Source of the DNA: JASLEW01 sp963732005 | GTDB lineage: Bacteria; Acidobacteriota; Thermoanaerobaculia; Multivoradales; UBA5704 | Length of the DNA: 64,000 bases | Assembly: GCA_963732005.1 (NCBI GenBank) | Contig: CAVSXT010000005.1 | Span: 1,302,001 to 1,366,000, forward strand | Direction: 5' to 3' | Shown here: positions 41,369 through 50,001 of the stretch, one piece after another | How positions within the stretch are numbered: the stretch's first letter is position 1 | How the letters are laid out: every line of letters begins with the position of its first letter | Notes under the pieces: generated by a model | Told to the model about the DNA's origin: nothing | Database searches by the model: none | The model's input: only the letters and a program-made list of their open reading frames with translations | Translations under genes and position numbers: made by a program

Positions 41369-43132
41369 ATGACGACACGCCCAGGATTGATCAAGCGCAG
41401 GACCGGCTTTCCGACCGTCGCATTCAGTCACACACAGCCATCGGCCGACATCGCGCTCGCGACGAACGGGTACTTGTCATCCATCCTGCCGCTGGCGGAC
41501 CGCACCGCGCTGCGTGAGATCAACTTCCACCTCACCCAGCTGGCGATCGATCAGTGCGGGGCCGAGGTCGGCGCGGCCAATCAGATCCAGTTCGGAACCT
41601 TGATCTGCCTGGCGCTGGCGGAGTTTGCCGCACACGTTGCCGCAGACGAGGTTTTCCCCGACTACCTGCTCGCCTTGAGCCGCGAGCACGACGTCGTCTT
41701 CCCTTGGTCGCTCTCGTACGGCAGCGATCGCAGCCCGTTCAACTTCCGGTTCGTCAAGCTGCCCCTGGCCATCGCCTTCCCCCGGACGGTCGAGGAGGTG
41801 GTCTTCTGGGTCAACTTCGTCCGCGATCACGAGCTCAGCGTGAGCATCCGATCGGGGAACAACTCCTACGAAGGGCTCTCCAGCAGCAACGAGGTCATCG
41901 TCGATTTGACCTTTCTCACGCTGGGACCGGGGAATACCGACGCGCAGTTCGAGGTCGACACCGAGGCGAACCTCGTCCACGTCGCCTCCGGGGTCCGTCT
42001 CGGCGTTCTCTACACGGCGCTGGGCAAGCTCGGCCTCACCCTGCCAGGCGGCGGCCAGTGCGCGCCCGTGTGCGTCGGCGGTCTCGTCGGCACCGGCGGC
42101 GTCGGCTTTTCGACCCGAGGCTTCGGCTTCGCCTGTGACCAGCTGGTGGAGGTGCAGTACGTGCTGGCTGACGGCAGCGTGGTGGTGGCCAACGCGACCA
42201 ACGAATATGCGGACCTCTACCGGGCCAGCAAGGGTGCCGGGGCGGCGGGCTTGGGCGTCATGACGCGGCTGACCCTGCGGGTGGTGCCGGCCGGGTGCAT
42301 CCTGTTCTACAACACCGTCTTCGATTTGGAAGACGGCGCCGCCGTGCTCGCGGCATGGCAGAACCTGGCGGCGGCGGCGCCGGATGCGCTGAGTAGCGTT
42401 GCCGCCGCCAACGCGTCGTCAGACGGCGCGGCCGTACTCGTCATCAACGGCGAGTTCCGCGTCGAGGACGGCAAGGTGGCGGAGGCGAAGGACACGCTCA
42501 CGCAAATCCTACAGGACCACTGGCTCAAACTGTTGCCGCCTCCGCTCGACCAGACGGCCATCGATATCGAGGAAATGTCGTCGCTCGAGGCGGCGAACAC
42601 CGTCGCCTTCGAAGTCCCGATGCCCGTGTACAACCATTGGAAGCTGAAGTCCAAGTTCGCCTTCCGTTCGCTGACGGCGGCGGAGTTCCAGCCCATCGTC
42701 AATTTCCTGCTGACCCAAGCGCCCACCGACGAGCCCACCCGCGGCGCCGGCTTTCTCAACCTCCTGCTGATGGGCGGCCAGTCGAACCGGATCGACCCGA
42801 ACAGCGCGGTCGTCCCGGCGCGCGAAGGCACGGTGCTGTGGTACCACGCGGGCGCGCTGTGGACCGAGCAGTCGCTGGAGCCGCAATCGCTGGCCTTCGT
42901 CGATGCCTTGTGGGCCGTCATGAACCCGATCCTGCAATCGTCGACGGCCCAGTACGGCGTCCCCGACCTGCAGCTCGGAGCTCAGCTGACGACGCCACCG
43001 AACCCCGCCTACGTCCACGCTTATTGGAGCAGTCCGACGCACAACTTCGTGCCCTTCTTGATCGACGTCAAGAACAAATACGACCCGACTGACGTGTTCA
43101 AGTTTGCCCAGAGCATTCCTTGCGCCCTCTGA
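41369..43132 (+). CDS. FAD-linked oxidoreductase with BBE-like C-terminus
   Basis: Protein of 587 aa of the PCMH-type FAD-binding oxidases (berberine-bridge / hexose oxidase group). The FAD domain is seen in LPLAIAFPRTVEEVVFWVNFVRDHELSVSIRSGNNSYEGLSSSNEVIVDL and LPGGGQCAPVCVGGLVGTGGVGFSTRGFGFACDQLVEVQ; the BBE end is YKYDPTDVFKFAQSIP-like. In relatives, a His in the GGHSYEG-type loop binds FAD covalently; here it is SGNNSYEG, so that His is Asn. The Cys of the second attachment loop (GQCAPV) is kept. About 95 extra residues precede the FAD domain. The substrate is unknown. No export signal is evident. Confidence 0.85.
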   Translation: MTTRPGLIKRRTGFPTVAFSHTQPSADIALATNGYLSSILPLADRTALREINFHLTQLAIDQCGAEVGAANQIQFGTLICLALAEFAAHVAADEVFPDYLLALSREHDVVFPWSLSYGSDRSPFNFRFVKLPLAIAFPRTVEEVVFWVNFVRDHELSVSIRSGNNSYEGLSSSNEVIVDLTFLTLGPGNTDAQFEVDTEANLVHVASGVRLGVLYTALGKLGLTLPGGGQCAPVCVGGLVGTGGVGFSTRGFGFACDQLVEVQYVLADGSVVVANATNEYADLYRASKGAGAAGLGVMTRLTLRVVPAGCILFYNTVFDLEDGAAVLAAWQNLAAAAPDALSSVAAANASSDGAAVLVINGEFRVEDGKVAEAKDTLTQILQDHWLKLLPPPLDQTAIDIEEMSSLEAANTVAFEVPMPVYNHWKLKSKFAFRSLTAAEFQPIVNFLLTQAPTDEPTRGAGFLNLLLMGGQSNRIDPNSAVVPAREGTVLWYHAGALWTEQSLEPQSLAFVDALWAVMNPILQSSTAQYGVPDLQLGAQLTTPPNPAYVHAYWSSPTHNFVPFLIDVKNKYDPTDVFKFAQSIPCAL

Positions 43133-43149
43133 GGGTGCCGCTCGAGGGA

Positions 43150-43773
43150 TCAGGGGAGAAGGAGTCCACCATGCAGCAGGGGTTCCGGGCAGAGTACCCC
43201 AACTCGACCATCTGGCTCGATCTTGCGCAACTCGAGGCGCCCGCCGTAAGCGAGATGCGGGCAGCTGCGGGCGATAGCCAACGCGCGCTCGTCGCTTACA
43301 GCACGGAGCACGAAGAACCCGGCGATGACGTCGCCGGGCGCGAGCCCGGTTTCCAGTCCACCTGACGTCAGCAGGTGGCCTTGGAGCCCTAGCCTGTCGC
43401 CCTCGATGAGCTCGCCCGCCCGCTGCAGGCGCCTCGCCCAGCGGCCGACCTCAGCGCGGAGAGCCACGGGAGCCCGAGTTGGTCGAAAAGACTCGTCTTC
43501 ATGCAGGAGCAGGAGGTAGCGGGCCATTGGTCCTGCATTCGAGGACGGAGTCTGCCAGCGGCCAAGCCCGAAACCCACCAGGAGCAGCGCGAGGCCGGCT
43601 GCGAGTAGCCAGCTCCGGTGTGCCACGGGCGCCCGGCGCCGAGCGAGCAAGCCCGCCGTGGCAAGCCGGCCGATCACCCGGCGCTCGAGCTCCGAAGGCG
43701 GAGCCGACTGTTGCAGGAGCGTGGCGAACGCCGCACGTTCCTGTTCCGTCCACTCGCGGTCCTTATCTTCCAT
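43150..43773 (-). CDS. Membrane anti-sigma-like protein fused to a YCII-like domain
   Basis: Protein of 207 aa. The N-terminal ~50 residues are charged and helical (EWTEQERAAFATLLQQSAPPSELERRVIGRL), as in the cytoplasmic part of anti-sigma factors but without a zinc motif. A single membrane helix follows (SWLLAAGLALLLVGFGLG, about 54-71). The outside part resembles YCII/DGPF domains: MARYLLLLHEDESF, RWARRLQRAGELIEGDRL, VIAGFFVLRAVSDERALAIARSCPHLAYGGRLELRKI. It overlaps the sigma factor gene by 11 bp, so it likely controls that sigma factor. A membrane YCII fusion of this kind is unusual. Confidence 0.7.
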   Translation of the reverse strand: MEDKDREWTEQERAAFATLLQQSAPPSELERRVIGRLATAGLLARRRAPVAHRSWLLAAGLALLLVGFGLGRWQTPSSNAGPMARYLLLLHEDESFRPTRAPVALRAEVGRWARRLQRAGELIEGDRLGLQGHLLTSGGLETGLAPGDVIAGFFVLRAVSDERALAIARSCPHLAYGGRLELRKIEPDGRVGVLCPEPLLHGGLLLP

Positions 43774-44323
43774 TTTCGCCTCCGTGGGGCACTGGCCTGG
43801 CCCACAAGCTACGCAGGACTTGGCGGGCTCGTGCGAGCTGGCTCTTCGAAGTGCCGGGCGCGATCTCGAGGAGCTCGCCGATTTCCTCGTGCGTCATGCC
43901 TTGTAGGTCGTGGAGCAGGAGCACGGTCCGATAGCCTGGGGCGAGGCGCGCCAAAGCCCGCTCGAGGTCGAGCTTCTCTGCATGGCTGCCGGCCGGCTGC
44001 GCCGCGTCTTCGCGTGGGTCGTCCGCGACCTGTTCTGTGCCATGCCGGCGCGCGTCGCGCCAGCTTTCACGACAACAGTTGACAACGAAGCCGATCAGCC
44101 AAGTGCGGAGGCTGGATCGCCCGTCGAACGATGGCAACCGCCGGACGGCGCGGAGCCACGCCTCCTGCACGATGTCCTCGACCACGGCGTCGCGCTCGAG
44201 GAGGTTGCGCGCAAACCCATAGAGAGCAGGGCCGTGCCGCCGATAGATCTCGCGAAAGGCGCGCTCGTCTCGATCGGCCAGGAAGCGGTCAACGAGTGCT
44301 CGCTCTTCGTCTGCGATTGCCAC
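43763..44323 (-). CDS. ECF sigma factor
   Basis: Protein of 186 aa. Region 2 is seen in ERAFREIYRRHGPALYGFARNLLERDAVVEDIVQEAWLRAVRRLPSFDGRSSLRTWLIGFVVNCCRESWR, and region 4 in LARLAPGYRTVLLLHDLQGMTHEEIGELLEIAPGTSKSQLARARQVLRSLW. A GTG at 44323 is chosen because AGGAGG lies 7 nt upstream; the frame is open to 44518 but the extra sequence has no homology. It is co-translated with the membrane anti-sigma/YCII protein. The divergent secreted protein gene at 44589 is a possible target. Confidence 0.88.
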   Translation of the reverse strand: MAIADEERALVDRFLADRDERAFREIYRRHGPALYGFARNLLERDAVVEDIVQEAWLRAVRRLPSFDGRSSLRTWLIGFVVNCCRESWRDARRHGTEQVADDPREDAAQPAGSHAEKLDLERALARLAPGYRTVLLLHDLQGMTHEEIGELLEIAPGTSKSQLARARQVLRSLWARPVPHGGENGR

Positions 44324-44588
44324 AGCGCCCCTCCTTGCATGAGTGAGCCAGGCGTTGAAAAAGGTTGCATGCGGCGTGGGCGCCGAAGTCCTGGGCGGCA
44401 AGCCGGCGACGGAATCATAGCGCTGCGCCCTCTCTGTCACCTCGCCCTCCCCCCGCATTCCGCATGTCACTCTCCACGCTGCCGCAGTCGATGCAACCAT
44501 CTCCTCTGCGCCGTCCACTCATAAGGGTTGGGGAGATCCGTCTCTCATTCACCACGCTTCGCCGGCTCGACCGGCGCACGGAGGAGCG

Positions 44589-45311
44589 ATGAACAAAGGA
44601 GCGGCACGGACGATCTCACTGCAACTCTTGGTGGCGTTTGTAACGCTGAGCCCTGCTTGGGCGCGGGCCAGCGACACGTCGGCACCGACCATTGGGCCGG
44701 TGGAGCCGTACCTCATGGCGGATCGCAACGCTGAGATCGCGTTGGCGCGTAGCGCAGCGCCGCCCGTGATATCGGCCGACGCCACGGTCCTGGTACTGAC
44801 GCGGCACGGCTTCGAGACGGCGAGCACAGGAAAGAACGGTTTCGTATGCTTGGTGGATCGATCGTGGTCGGGCGGCTTCCACGATCCGGGGTTTTGGACC
44901 CCCACGGTGCGGGGTCCGGGTTGTTTCAATCCTCCTGCCGTCCGATCCATCCTGCCAATCACCTTGAAGAGGGCCGAGATGGTGATGGCCGGACGCTCCA
45001 GAGCTGAGATCGCCAGCGCCATCAAGACTGCTCTCGAGAAGAGGGAATTGCCCGCCCTGGAGCCCGGTGGGATGTGCTACATGATGTCGCACGATCAGCG
45101 CCTAGGCGACGGCTCCGGGCCGTGGGCGCCGCATCTGATGTTTTACCTGCCCAAGATGGATACCGCCGCCTGGGGCTCAGACCAGCCTGGCACGCCGGTG
45201 TTCTTGAATTCTCAGTTCAACGGTGCTCCCGAACCGGTGACCGTGTTCATGGTGGTAGTCAATAAGTGGTCGGACGGAACACCTCTCAACGTGACCAAAC
45301 ACGACCACTGA
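44589..45311 (+). CDS. Secreted protein of unknown function
   Basis: Protein of 240 aa with a GAGGAG site and a signal peptide (GAARTISLQLLVAFVTLSPAWARA). The mature part has four Cys, a Trp/Gly-rich core (VDRSWSGGFHDPGFWTPTVRGPGCFNPP) and ends PVTVFMVVVNKWSDGTP. I do not recognise a characterised family. It lies divergent to the ECF sigma factor gene, 265 bp apart, and could belong to that regulon. Confidence 0.75.
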   Translation: MNKGAARTISLQLLVAFVTLSPAWARASDTSAPTIGPVEPYLMADRNAEIALARSAAPPVISADATVLVLTRHGFETASTGKNGFVCLVDRSWSGGFHDPGFWTPTVRGPGCFNPPAVRSILPITLKRAEMVMAGRSRAEIASAIKTALEKRELPALEPGGMCYMMSHDQRLGDGSGPWAPHLMFYLPKMDTAAWGSDQPGTPVFLNSQFNGAPEPVTVFMVVVNKWSDGTPLNVTKHDH

Positions 45312-45529
45312 GAGCCACACGAGCGCTTTGCGAAAGGAGTGCCGGCCGGCGCCGGCCAGCACTCTGTGTGCGTACTGGGGCTTGCCTGCTGGCGGTCAGC
45401 AGCGCCTTCCCGCAAGCGCCAGCTCGGGGAGCGCCGCTGGACGCGCTGCCATGCTGCCGGGAAGGCCTGGCAGCGAAGGAGCCCGATTGCCTTCCATCGA
45501 TGCCGGTGGCTCGTTTAATCTTCCACGGC

Positions 45530-48500
45530 ATGAACGCCAACCGCCACCTCGTCCGTGGTCTCCTCGCGGGCGCCGCCGGGCTCGCTCTCGCCGTCCCGGG
45601 TCCCGCCATCGCCGAGGATGCCAAGGGCCTCGTCGACCCGGCGCTGTTCTCCGCTCTCCACTGGCGGCTGCTCGGCCCCTTCCGCGGCGGCCGGGTGCTC
45701 GCCGTGACCGGCGTGCCGGGTGAACCCGACCACTTCTACTTCGGCGCGGTCAACGGCGGCGTGTGGGAGAGCCGCGACGCCGGCCGCACCTGGAAGCCCA
45801 TCTTCGACAGCCAGCCGATCGCGACGATCGGCGCGATCGCGGTGGCGCCATCCCGGCCGAGCACCCTCTACGTCGGGAGCGGCGAGGCCGACATGCGCTC
45901 CGACATCGCGCAGGGCGACGGCGTGTACAAGTCCACCGACGGCGGGCGCAGCTGGACGCACCAGGGACTGACCGAGACCCAGCAGATCGGCCGTATCCTC
46001 GTCGATCCCCAGGATCCCGAGCGGGTGTTCGTCGCTGCCCTCGGTCATCCCTACGGCCCCAACGCCGAGCGCGGCGTCTTCCGCAGCACCGATGGCGGCC
46101 AGCATTGGCAGCAGGTGCTCACGAAGGACGCCGACACCGGCGCCATCGATCTCGCCTTCGAGCCCGGCAACCCGCGGGTGGTCTATGCGGCTCTCTGGCA
46201 GACGCGGCGGCCGCCGTGGAGCGTCTATCCGCCCTCGAACGGACCGGGTGGCGGACTCTGGAAATCGACCGACGGGGGCGATCACTGGCGGGAGCTCGCC
46301 GGCAACGGCCTCCCCGACCACCCGGGCCGGATCGGGATCGCCGTCGCCACTGCCGCGCCGCAGCGGGTCTACGCCGTCGTCGATGCGGCGGCCGGCGGCC
46401 TCTACCGTTCCGACGACGGCGGTGAGCACTGGACGCGCAAGAGCGATGACCGCAGGATCTGGCAGCGCGGCTGGTACTTCTGCGGCATCACCGTCGAGCC
46501 TGCCGACGCCGACGTGGTGTGGATCTCGGACACCAACCTCTACCGCTCGCGCGACGGCGGGGGGACCTTCGCACCGGTCGAGGGCGACGCCACCGGCGAC
46601 GACTACCACACGCTGTGGATCGACGCCGACCATCCGGCGTCACGGATCCTCGGCGTCGATCAGGGCGCGATGGTATCGGTCGACGGCGGCGCCTCGTGGA
46701 GCTCGTGGCACAACCAGCCGACCGCCCAGCTTTACCACGTCACCACCGATCGCCGTTTTCCCTACTGGGTCTACGGCGCCCAGCAGGACTCCGGTGCGGT
46801 GGCGTTGCCGGTCCGCACCACTTCCAACGACGGCATCACCATGATGCAGTTCACCGAGGTCACCGCCGGTGGCGAGAGCGACATGATCGCGCCCGATCCC
46901 GACGATCCGCTGACGATCTACGGCGGGCGAGTGGCGCGTCTCGACCTCCGCACCGGCCAGACTCGCAACGTCGATCCAACACTCGCGTATCCCGGCGAGA
47001 TCTACCGTGACGAATGGACGCTGCCGCTTGCCTTCACGCGGCGGACCCCCGAGGTCCTCTACTTCGGCAACCAGAAGGTTTTCCGGACCGCGGACGGGGG
47101 CGACCACTGGTCGGTCATCTCCCCCGACCTCACCCGCGAGGATCCCGGGGTGCCGGCGACCCTGGACGCCGCGACCGCGGCCGACGATCTCCACGGCGGT
47201 CCCCGCCGCGGCGTCGTCTACGCGATCGCCCCCTCGCGCCTCGCCGATCACGACCTCTGGGTGGGCACCGACGACGGCCGCATCTGGCGCACTCGCGACG
47301 AGGGCGGCCACTGGCAGGACATCACCCCGGCGGGGCTCGCGCCGTGGTCGAAGATCGGCATCCTGGAGCCCTCGCCGTTCGCGGCTGAGAGCGCCTATGC
47401 GGCCGTCGACCGCCACCGGGTCGAGGACTTCCGCCCCTACCTGTACCGCACCCGCGACGGCGGAGCGCACTGGGAGCTCGCCGTCGCGGGCATCCCGGAC
47501 GGCAGCTTCGTCAACGCCGTGCGCGCCGATCCGGCGCGGCGCGGGCTCCTCTATGCAGGCACGGAGAAGGGTGTCTACGTGTCCTTCGACGACGGCGACC
47601 ACTGGCAGTCGCTGCAGCTCGGGCTGCCGGTCACCTCGGTGCGCGATCTCGAGGTGCACGACGCCGATCTCGTCATCGCCACGCACGGGCGTGGCTTCTG
47701 GGTCCTCGACGACGTCGAGCCGCTGCGCCAGGCGGGCGAGGTGGGGGCCGCCGCCTGGCTTTACAGACCCGTGCCGGCGGTGCGCCTGCGTGTCGCCGAA
47801 TTCACCGGCACGCCGCTCCAGAAGGACGAGCCGGCGGCCGCGAATCCGCCGTACGGCGCCTACGTCGACTACGTGCTGCGGTCGCCTGCTCGCGAGGCGG
47901 TGACGCTCGAGATCTTCGACGCCGGCGGCCGGCTGGTCCGCCGCTACAGCAGTGCCGACGCGCCCAAGCCGGTCGCGCCCGCCAAGCTTCGGGTGGCTCC
48001 GCAGTGGTCGGTCCAGCGGGCCGCCCTGACGACCGGGCCGGGCATGCACCGGTTCGTCTGGCCGCTGCGGTGGGCGGCACCCCGTGAGACGAGCCACGAC
48101 GCCCCCTGGGCGGACGGTCCTTGGGCCGCGCCGGGACGCTATCGACTGGTGCTCACCGTCGACGGCCGCCGGCTCGAGCAGAGTCTCGACATCCTCCCCG
48201 ACCCGCGCCTCGCGCTGCCGGCGAGCGCCTACGAGCAGCAGCTGGCAGCGGCGCGCGAGGTGCAGGCCGTGCAGGTGTCGCTGGCGAGCGCGGAGGCGGC
48301 CGCCAATGCCCTGTTGCACGAGATCGGCGTCCGCCTCGAGCGGGTGCCGGCGGCGTTGCGGGAGCGCCTCGAGAAGCTCCGGCGCGACGCCACCGCGGTC
48401 TCGGGAGTCACCGACGACCTGGAGCGGGCGAGCGCCCGGCCGGGCTCGCCACCGCGGGTCGACAGCGTGCGGTTCGTGGTGGACCGCGCGAACACGCTGT

Positions 48501-48697
48501 TCGACGCGATCGAAGGGGCCGATGCCGCGCCGAGCGCCGACGCCCGCGCCGGCCTGAGCGCGCTACGTGCCCTGACCGCGCGGGCCCTCGCCGCGTGGCG
48601 GGCCTTCACCGATGGCGAGCTCGCCGCGGTGAATCGCGAGCTTGCTGCGGCAGGGGTTGGTCCGATCGCCAGTGCGCCGGCGGCCGCGGCGGACTGA
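45530..48697 (+). CDS. Secreted sortilin/VPS10-type BNR-repeat beta-propeller protein
   Basis: Protein of 1055 aa with a signal peptide (RHLVRGLLAGAAGLALAVPGPAIA). Many BNR/Asp-box repeats of the form S-x-D-G-G-x-x-W are seen (SRDAGRTWKP, STDGGRSWTH, STDGGQHWQQ, STDGGDHWRE, SDDGGEHWTR, TADGGDHWSV, TRDEGGHWQD, TRDGGAHWEL, FDDGDHWQSL), forming a large propeller. A C-terminal region has a Fn3-like part (AVTLEIFDAGGRLVRRYSSA) and a helical end. Such proteins are very common in acidobacterial genomes and are annotated as glycosyl hydrolase or VPS10-like; true activity is unproven. The ATG at 45530 is chosen because it starts the signal peptide. Confidence 0.88.
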   Translation: MNANRHLVRGLLAGAAGLALAVPGPAIAEDAKGLVDPALFSALHWRLLGPFRGGRVLAVTGVPGEPDHFYFGAVNGGVWESRDAGRTWKPIFDSQPIATIGAIAVAPSRPSTLYVGSGEADMRSDIAQGDGVYKSTDGGRSWTHQGLTETQQIGRILVDPQDPERVFVAALGHPYGPNAERGVFRSTDGGQHWQQVLTKDADTGAIDLAFEPGNPRVVYAALWQTRRPPWSVYPPSNGPGGGLWKSTDGGDHWRELAGNGLPDHPGRIGIAVATAAPQRVYAVVDAAAGGLYRSDDGGEHWTRKSDDRRIWQRGWYFCGITVEPADADVVWISDTNLYRSRDGGGTFAPVEGDATGDDYHTLWIDADHPASRILGVDQGAMVSVDGGASWSSWHNQPTAQLYHVTTDRRFPYWVYGAQQDSGAVALPVRTTSNDGITMMQFTEVTAGGESDMIAPDPDDPLTIYGGRVARLDLRTGQTRNVDPTLAYPGEIYRDEWTLPLAFTRRTPEVLYFGNQKVFRTADGGDHWSVISPDLTREDPGVPATLDAATAADDLHGGPRRGVVYAIAPSRLADHDLWVGTDDGRIWRTRDEGGHWQDITPAGLAPWSKIGILEPSPFAAESAYAAVDRHRVEDFRPYLYRTRDGGAHWELAVAGIPDGSFVNAVRADPARRGLLYAGTEKGVYVSFDDGDHWQSLQLGLPVTSVRDLEVHDADLVIATHGRGFWVLDDVEPLRQAGEVGAAAWLYRPVPAVRLRVAEFTGTPLQKDEPAAANPPYGAYVDYVLRSPAREAVTLEIFDAGGRLVRRYSSADAPKPVAPAKLRVAPQWSVQRAALTTGPGMHRFVWPLRWAAPRETSHDAPWADGPWAAPGRYRLVLTVDGRRLEQSLDILPDPRLALPASAYEQQLAAAREVQAVQVSLASAEAAANALLHEIGVRLERVPAALRERLEKLRRDATAVSGVTDDLERASARPGSPPRVDSVRFVVDRANTLFDAIEGADAAPSADARAGLSALRALTARALAAWRAFTDGELAAVNRELAAAGVGPIASAPAAAAD

Positions 48698-48839
48698 CCG
48701 CCGCCGCCCTCCCGAGCCTGGGGGTTGATAGCATGCACGAGCCATCTTGCACCGCGGGATGGCGACTCGGTGCCATGCCGCCGCGCCGCCGCGGACGCGC
48801 CGCCGCTGCGGAGATCAGGCCTACGACGGAAGGAGCGGT

Positions 48840-49112
48840 ATGAAATACGTCTTGCTCTACGAGCTGGCTGACGGGGGGATGGCCAAGGCCCCCCAGCTCT
48901 TCCCGGGACATCGGGCGCGGAACGTCGAGTTTCAGGCTCAGGGGACGCTCTTGATGACTGGACCGTTCGCCAACCCCGCCGAGGGAGCAATGGCGATCTT
49001 TACCAGCCGCGAGGCCGCCGAGGAGTTCGCGCGCGCCGATCCGTTCGTGCTCGGTGGGGTCGTCGGCAGGTGGCACATCCGCGAGTGGAAAGAGGGTCTG
49101 ATCGGGACTTGA
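48840..49112 (+). CDS. YciI-like protein
   Basis: Protein of 90 aa with AAGGAG upstream of the ATG. YCII features are MKYVLLYELADGG at the start, a His in FPGHRARNVEFQAQGTLLMTGPF and the ending EEFARADPFVLGGVVGRWHIREW. The family folds like ferredoxin-like dimers; activity is uncertain. It shares a domain type with the membrane protein at 43150-43773 and lies 142 bp after the BNR-repeat gene. Confidence 0.8.
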   Translation: MKYVLLYELADGGMAKAPQLFPGHRARNVEFQAQGTLLMTGPFANPAEGAMAIFTSREAAEEFARADPFVLGGVVGRWHIREWKEGLIGT

Positions 49113-49164
49113 TCGAAGCCACCCGGCCCGATTTCGCCGCCTGCCCGCGCGAGGCAAGCCGCGC

Positions 49165-49318
49165 CACGACCGGCGCCGGCCGGGAGCTGGCAGTGCGCAT
49201 CGCTCTCGGAGCCCGCCCCCGCCAGGTGCTCCGCTGCTCTGCTGGCCACCTGGCCACCTGGCCACCCTGCCGCCGCGCCACCCGCCTCGATCCCATGGCA
49301 GCCCTACGCAACGACTGA
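49165..49318 (+). pseudogene. Remnant of an ADOP-type ABC permease C-terminus
   Basis: The reading GRELAVRIALGARPRQVLR is the cytoplasmic motif that precedes the last helices of MacB/FtsX-type ADOP permeases, and RRATRLDPMAALR is their usual C-terminus. The roughly 60-80 residues that should lie between (two membrane helices) are missing and replaced by a (TGGCCACC)3 repeat, so this is an internally deleted gene tail. Confidence 0.65.
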
Positions 49319-49406
49319 AATTCACGGGGGTGCGCCGAGATAAACCGGTGTGCCTCCGGACGGCAACCTCACCCGCCATCAGTGTATGGGGGTGGGCGCT
49401 CCCGCG

Positions 49407-49439
49407 CTCAACAAACCGCGCCGCCCGGTGTCTCTACGG
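49407..49439 (+). promoter_or_regulatory. ECF-like promoter element, copy 1
   Basis: A 33-bp block beginning CTCAACAAA and ending GGTGTCTCTACGG is shared at 28 of 33 positions with 54712-54744. AAC and TCT are 18 nt apart, the spacing of ECF promoters (AAC-TT-N16-TCT). It lies 67 bp before the OMP gene start. Confidence 0.6.
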
Positions 49440-49506
49440 GACATCAAGCCCGGCTCACTGATGGGGCGGGCATCGGCGCTCAGCTGGCGGCGCGGGAGGC
49501 GTGGCA

Positions 49507-50001
49507 ATGAAGCTCTTGTGGCTTGCAGTGGTCGGTGTGGTGTTGGCGGCGGTCGCGGCACCCTGTCAGGCGCAGCAGCAACGCGGAGACAACGAGATCC
49601 AGCTGCAGGGCGCCCTGTCGCTCGCCACCTCCGGCAGCCAGAACGCGGATGCCGGGGCGGTGGATGTGCGCTATGGGCGCTTCTTCACCGACTATCAACA
49701 GGTCGGAGTGGAAGTCACCGGCACCATCACCGGCGGTCCCGCGCTGTTCGGCAGCATCGGTCCGTTCTACCGCTACAACTTCTCGAAGGACAAGCTGGTC
49801 CCCTACGTGGGCGGCGGCGTGACCGTGCTCTTCGGGACCCAGGGCGGCAGCGGCGGCGTGCTCGACGTCGAGGGCGGCGTCCGCTACTTCTTGGACCGCC
49901 GCACGGCCTTCACGGCGTCGGCAACCACCGGCTATTCCTTCAACAGCCACTCCTTCGACAAGTCGATCACCATGCTGTTCGGCTTCTCGCACCTCTGGTG
50001 A
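49507..50001 (+). CDS. Small outer-membrane beta-barrel protein
   Basis: Protein of 164 aa with a signal peptide (KLLWLAVVGVVLAAVAAPCQA, cut before QQQ). Alternating hydrophobic strands with aromatic girdles (NEIQLQGALSLATSG, GAVDVRYGRFFTDYQQVGVEVTGTITG, FGSIGPFYRYNF, LVPYVGGGVTVLFG, LDVEGGVRYFLDRRTAFTASATTGYSF, KSITMLFGFSHLW) suggest an eight-stranded barrel, ending in a typical C-terminal membrane strand. GGGAGG lies upstream of the ATG. Its TGA overlaps the GTG start of the WD40-caspase gene, coupling the two. Confidence 0.8.
   Translation: MKLLWLAVVGVVLAAVAAPCQAQQQRGDNEIQLQGALSLATSGSQNADAGAVDVRYGRFFTDYQQVGVEVTGTITGGPALFGSIGPFYRYNFSKDKLVPYVGGGVTVLFGTQGGSGGVLDVEGGVRYFLDRRTAFTASATTGYSFNSHSFDKSITMLFGFSHLW

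Larger units (their letters stand above)
49113..49506. other. Gap upstream of the OMP-caspase operon
   Basis: This 394-bp gap holds the permease remnant (to 49318), a triplicated TGGCCACC (49243-49266), a 17-base string one mismatch from the tRNA-Phe core (49313-49329), and the ECF-like promoter element (49407-49439). Confidence 0.5.
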
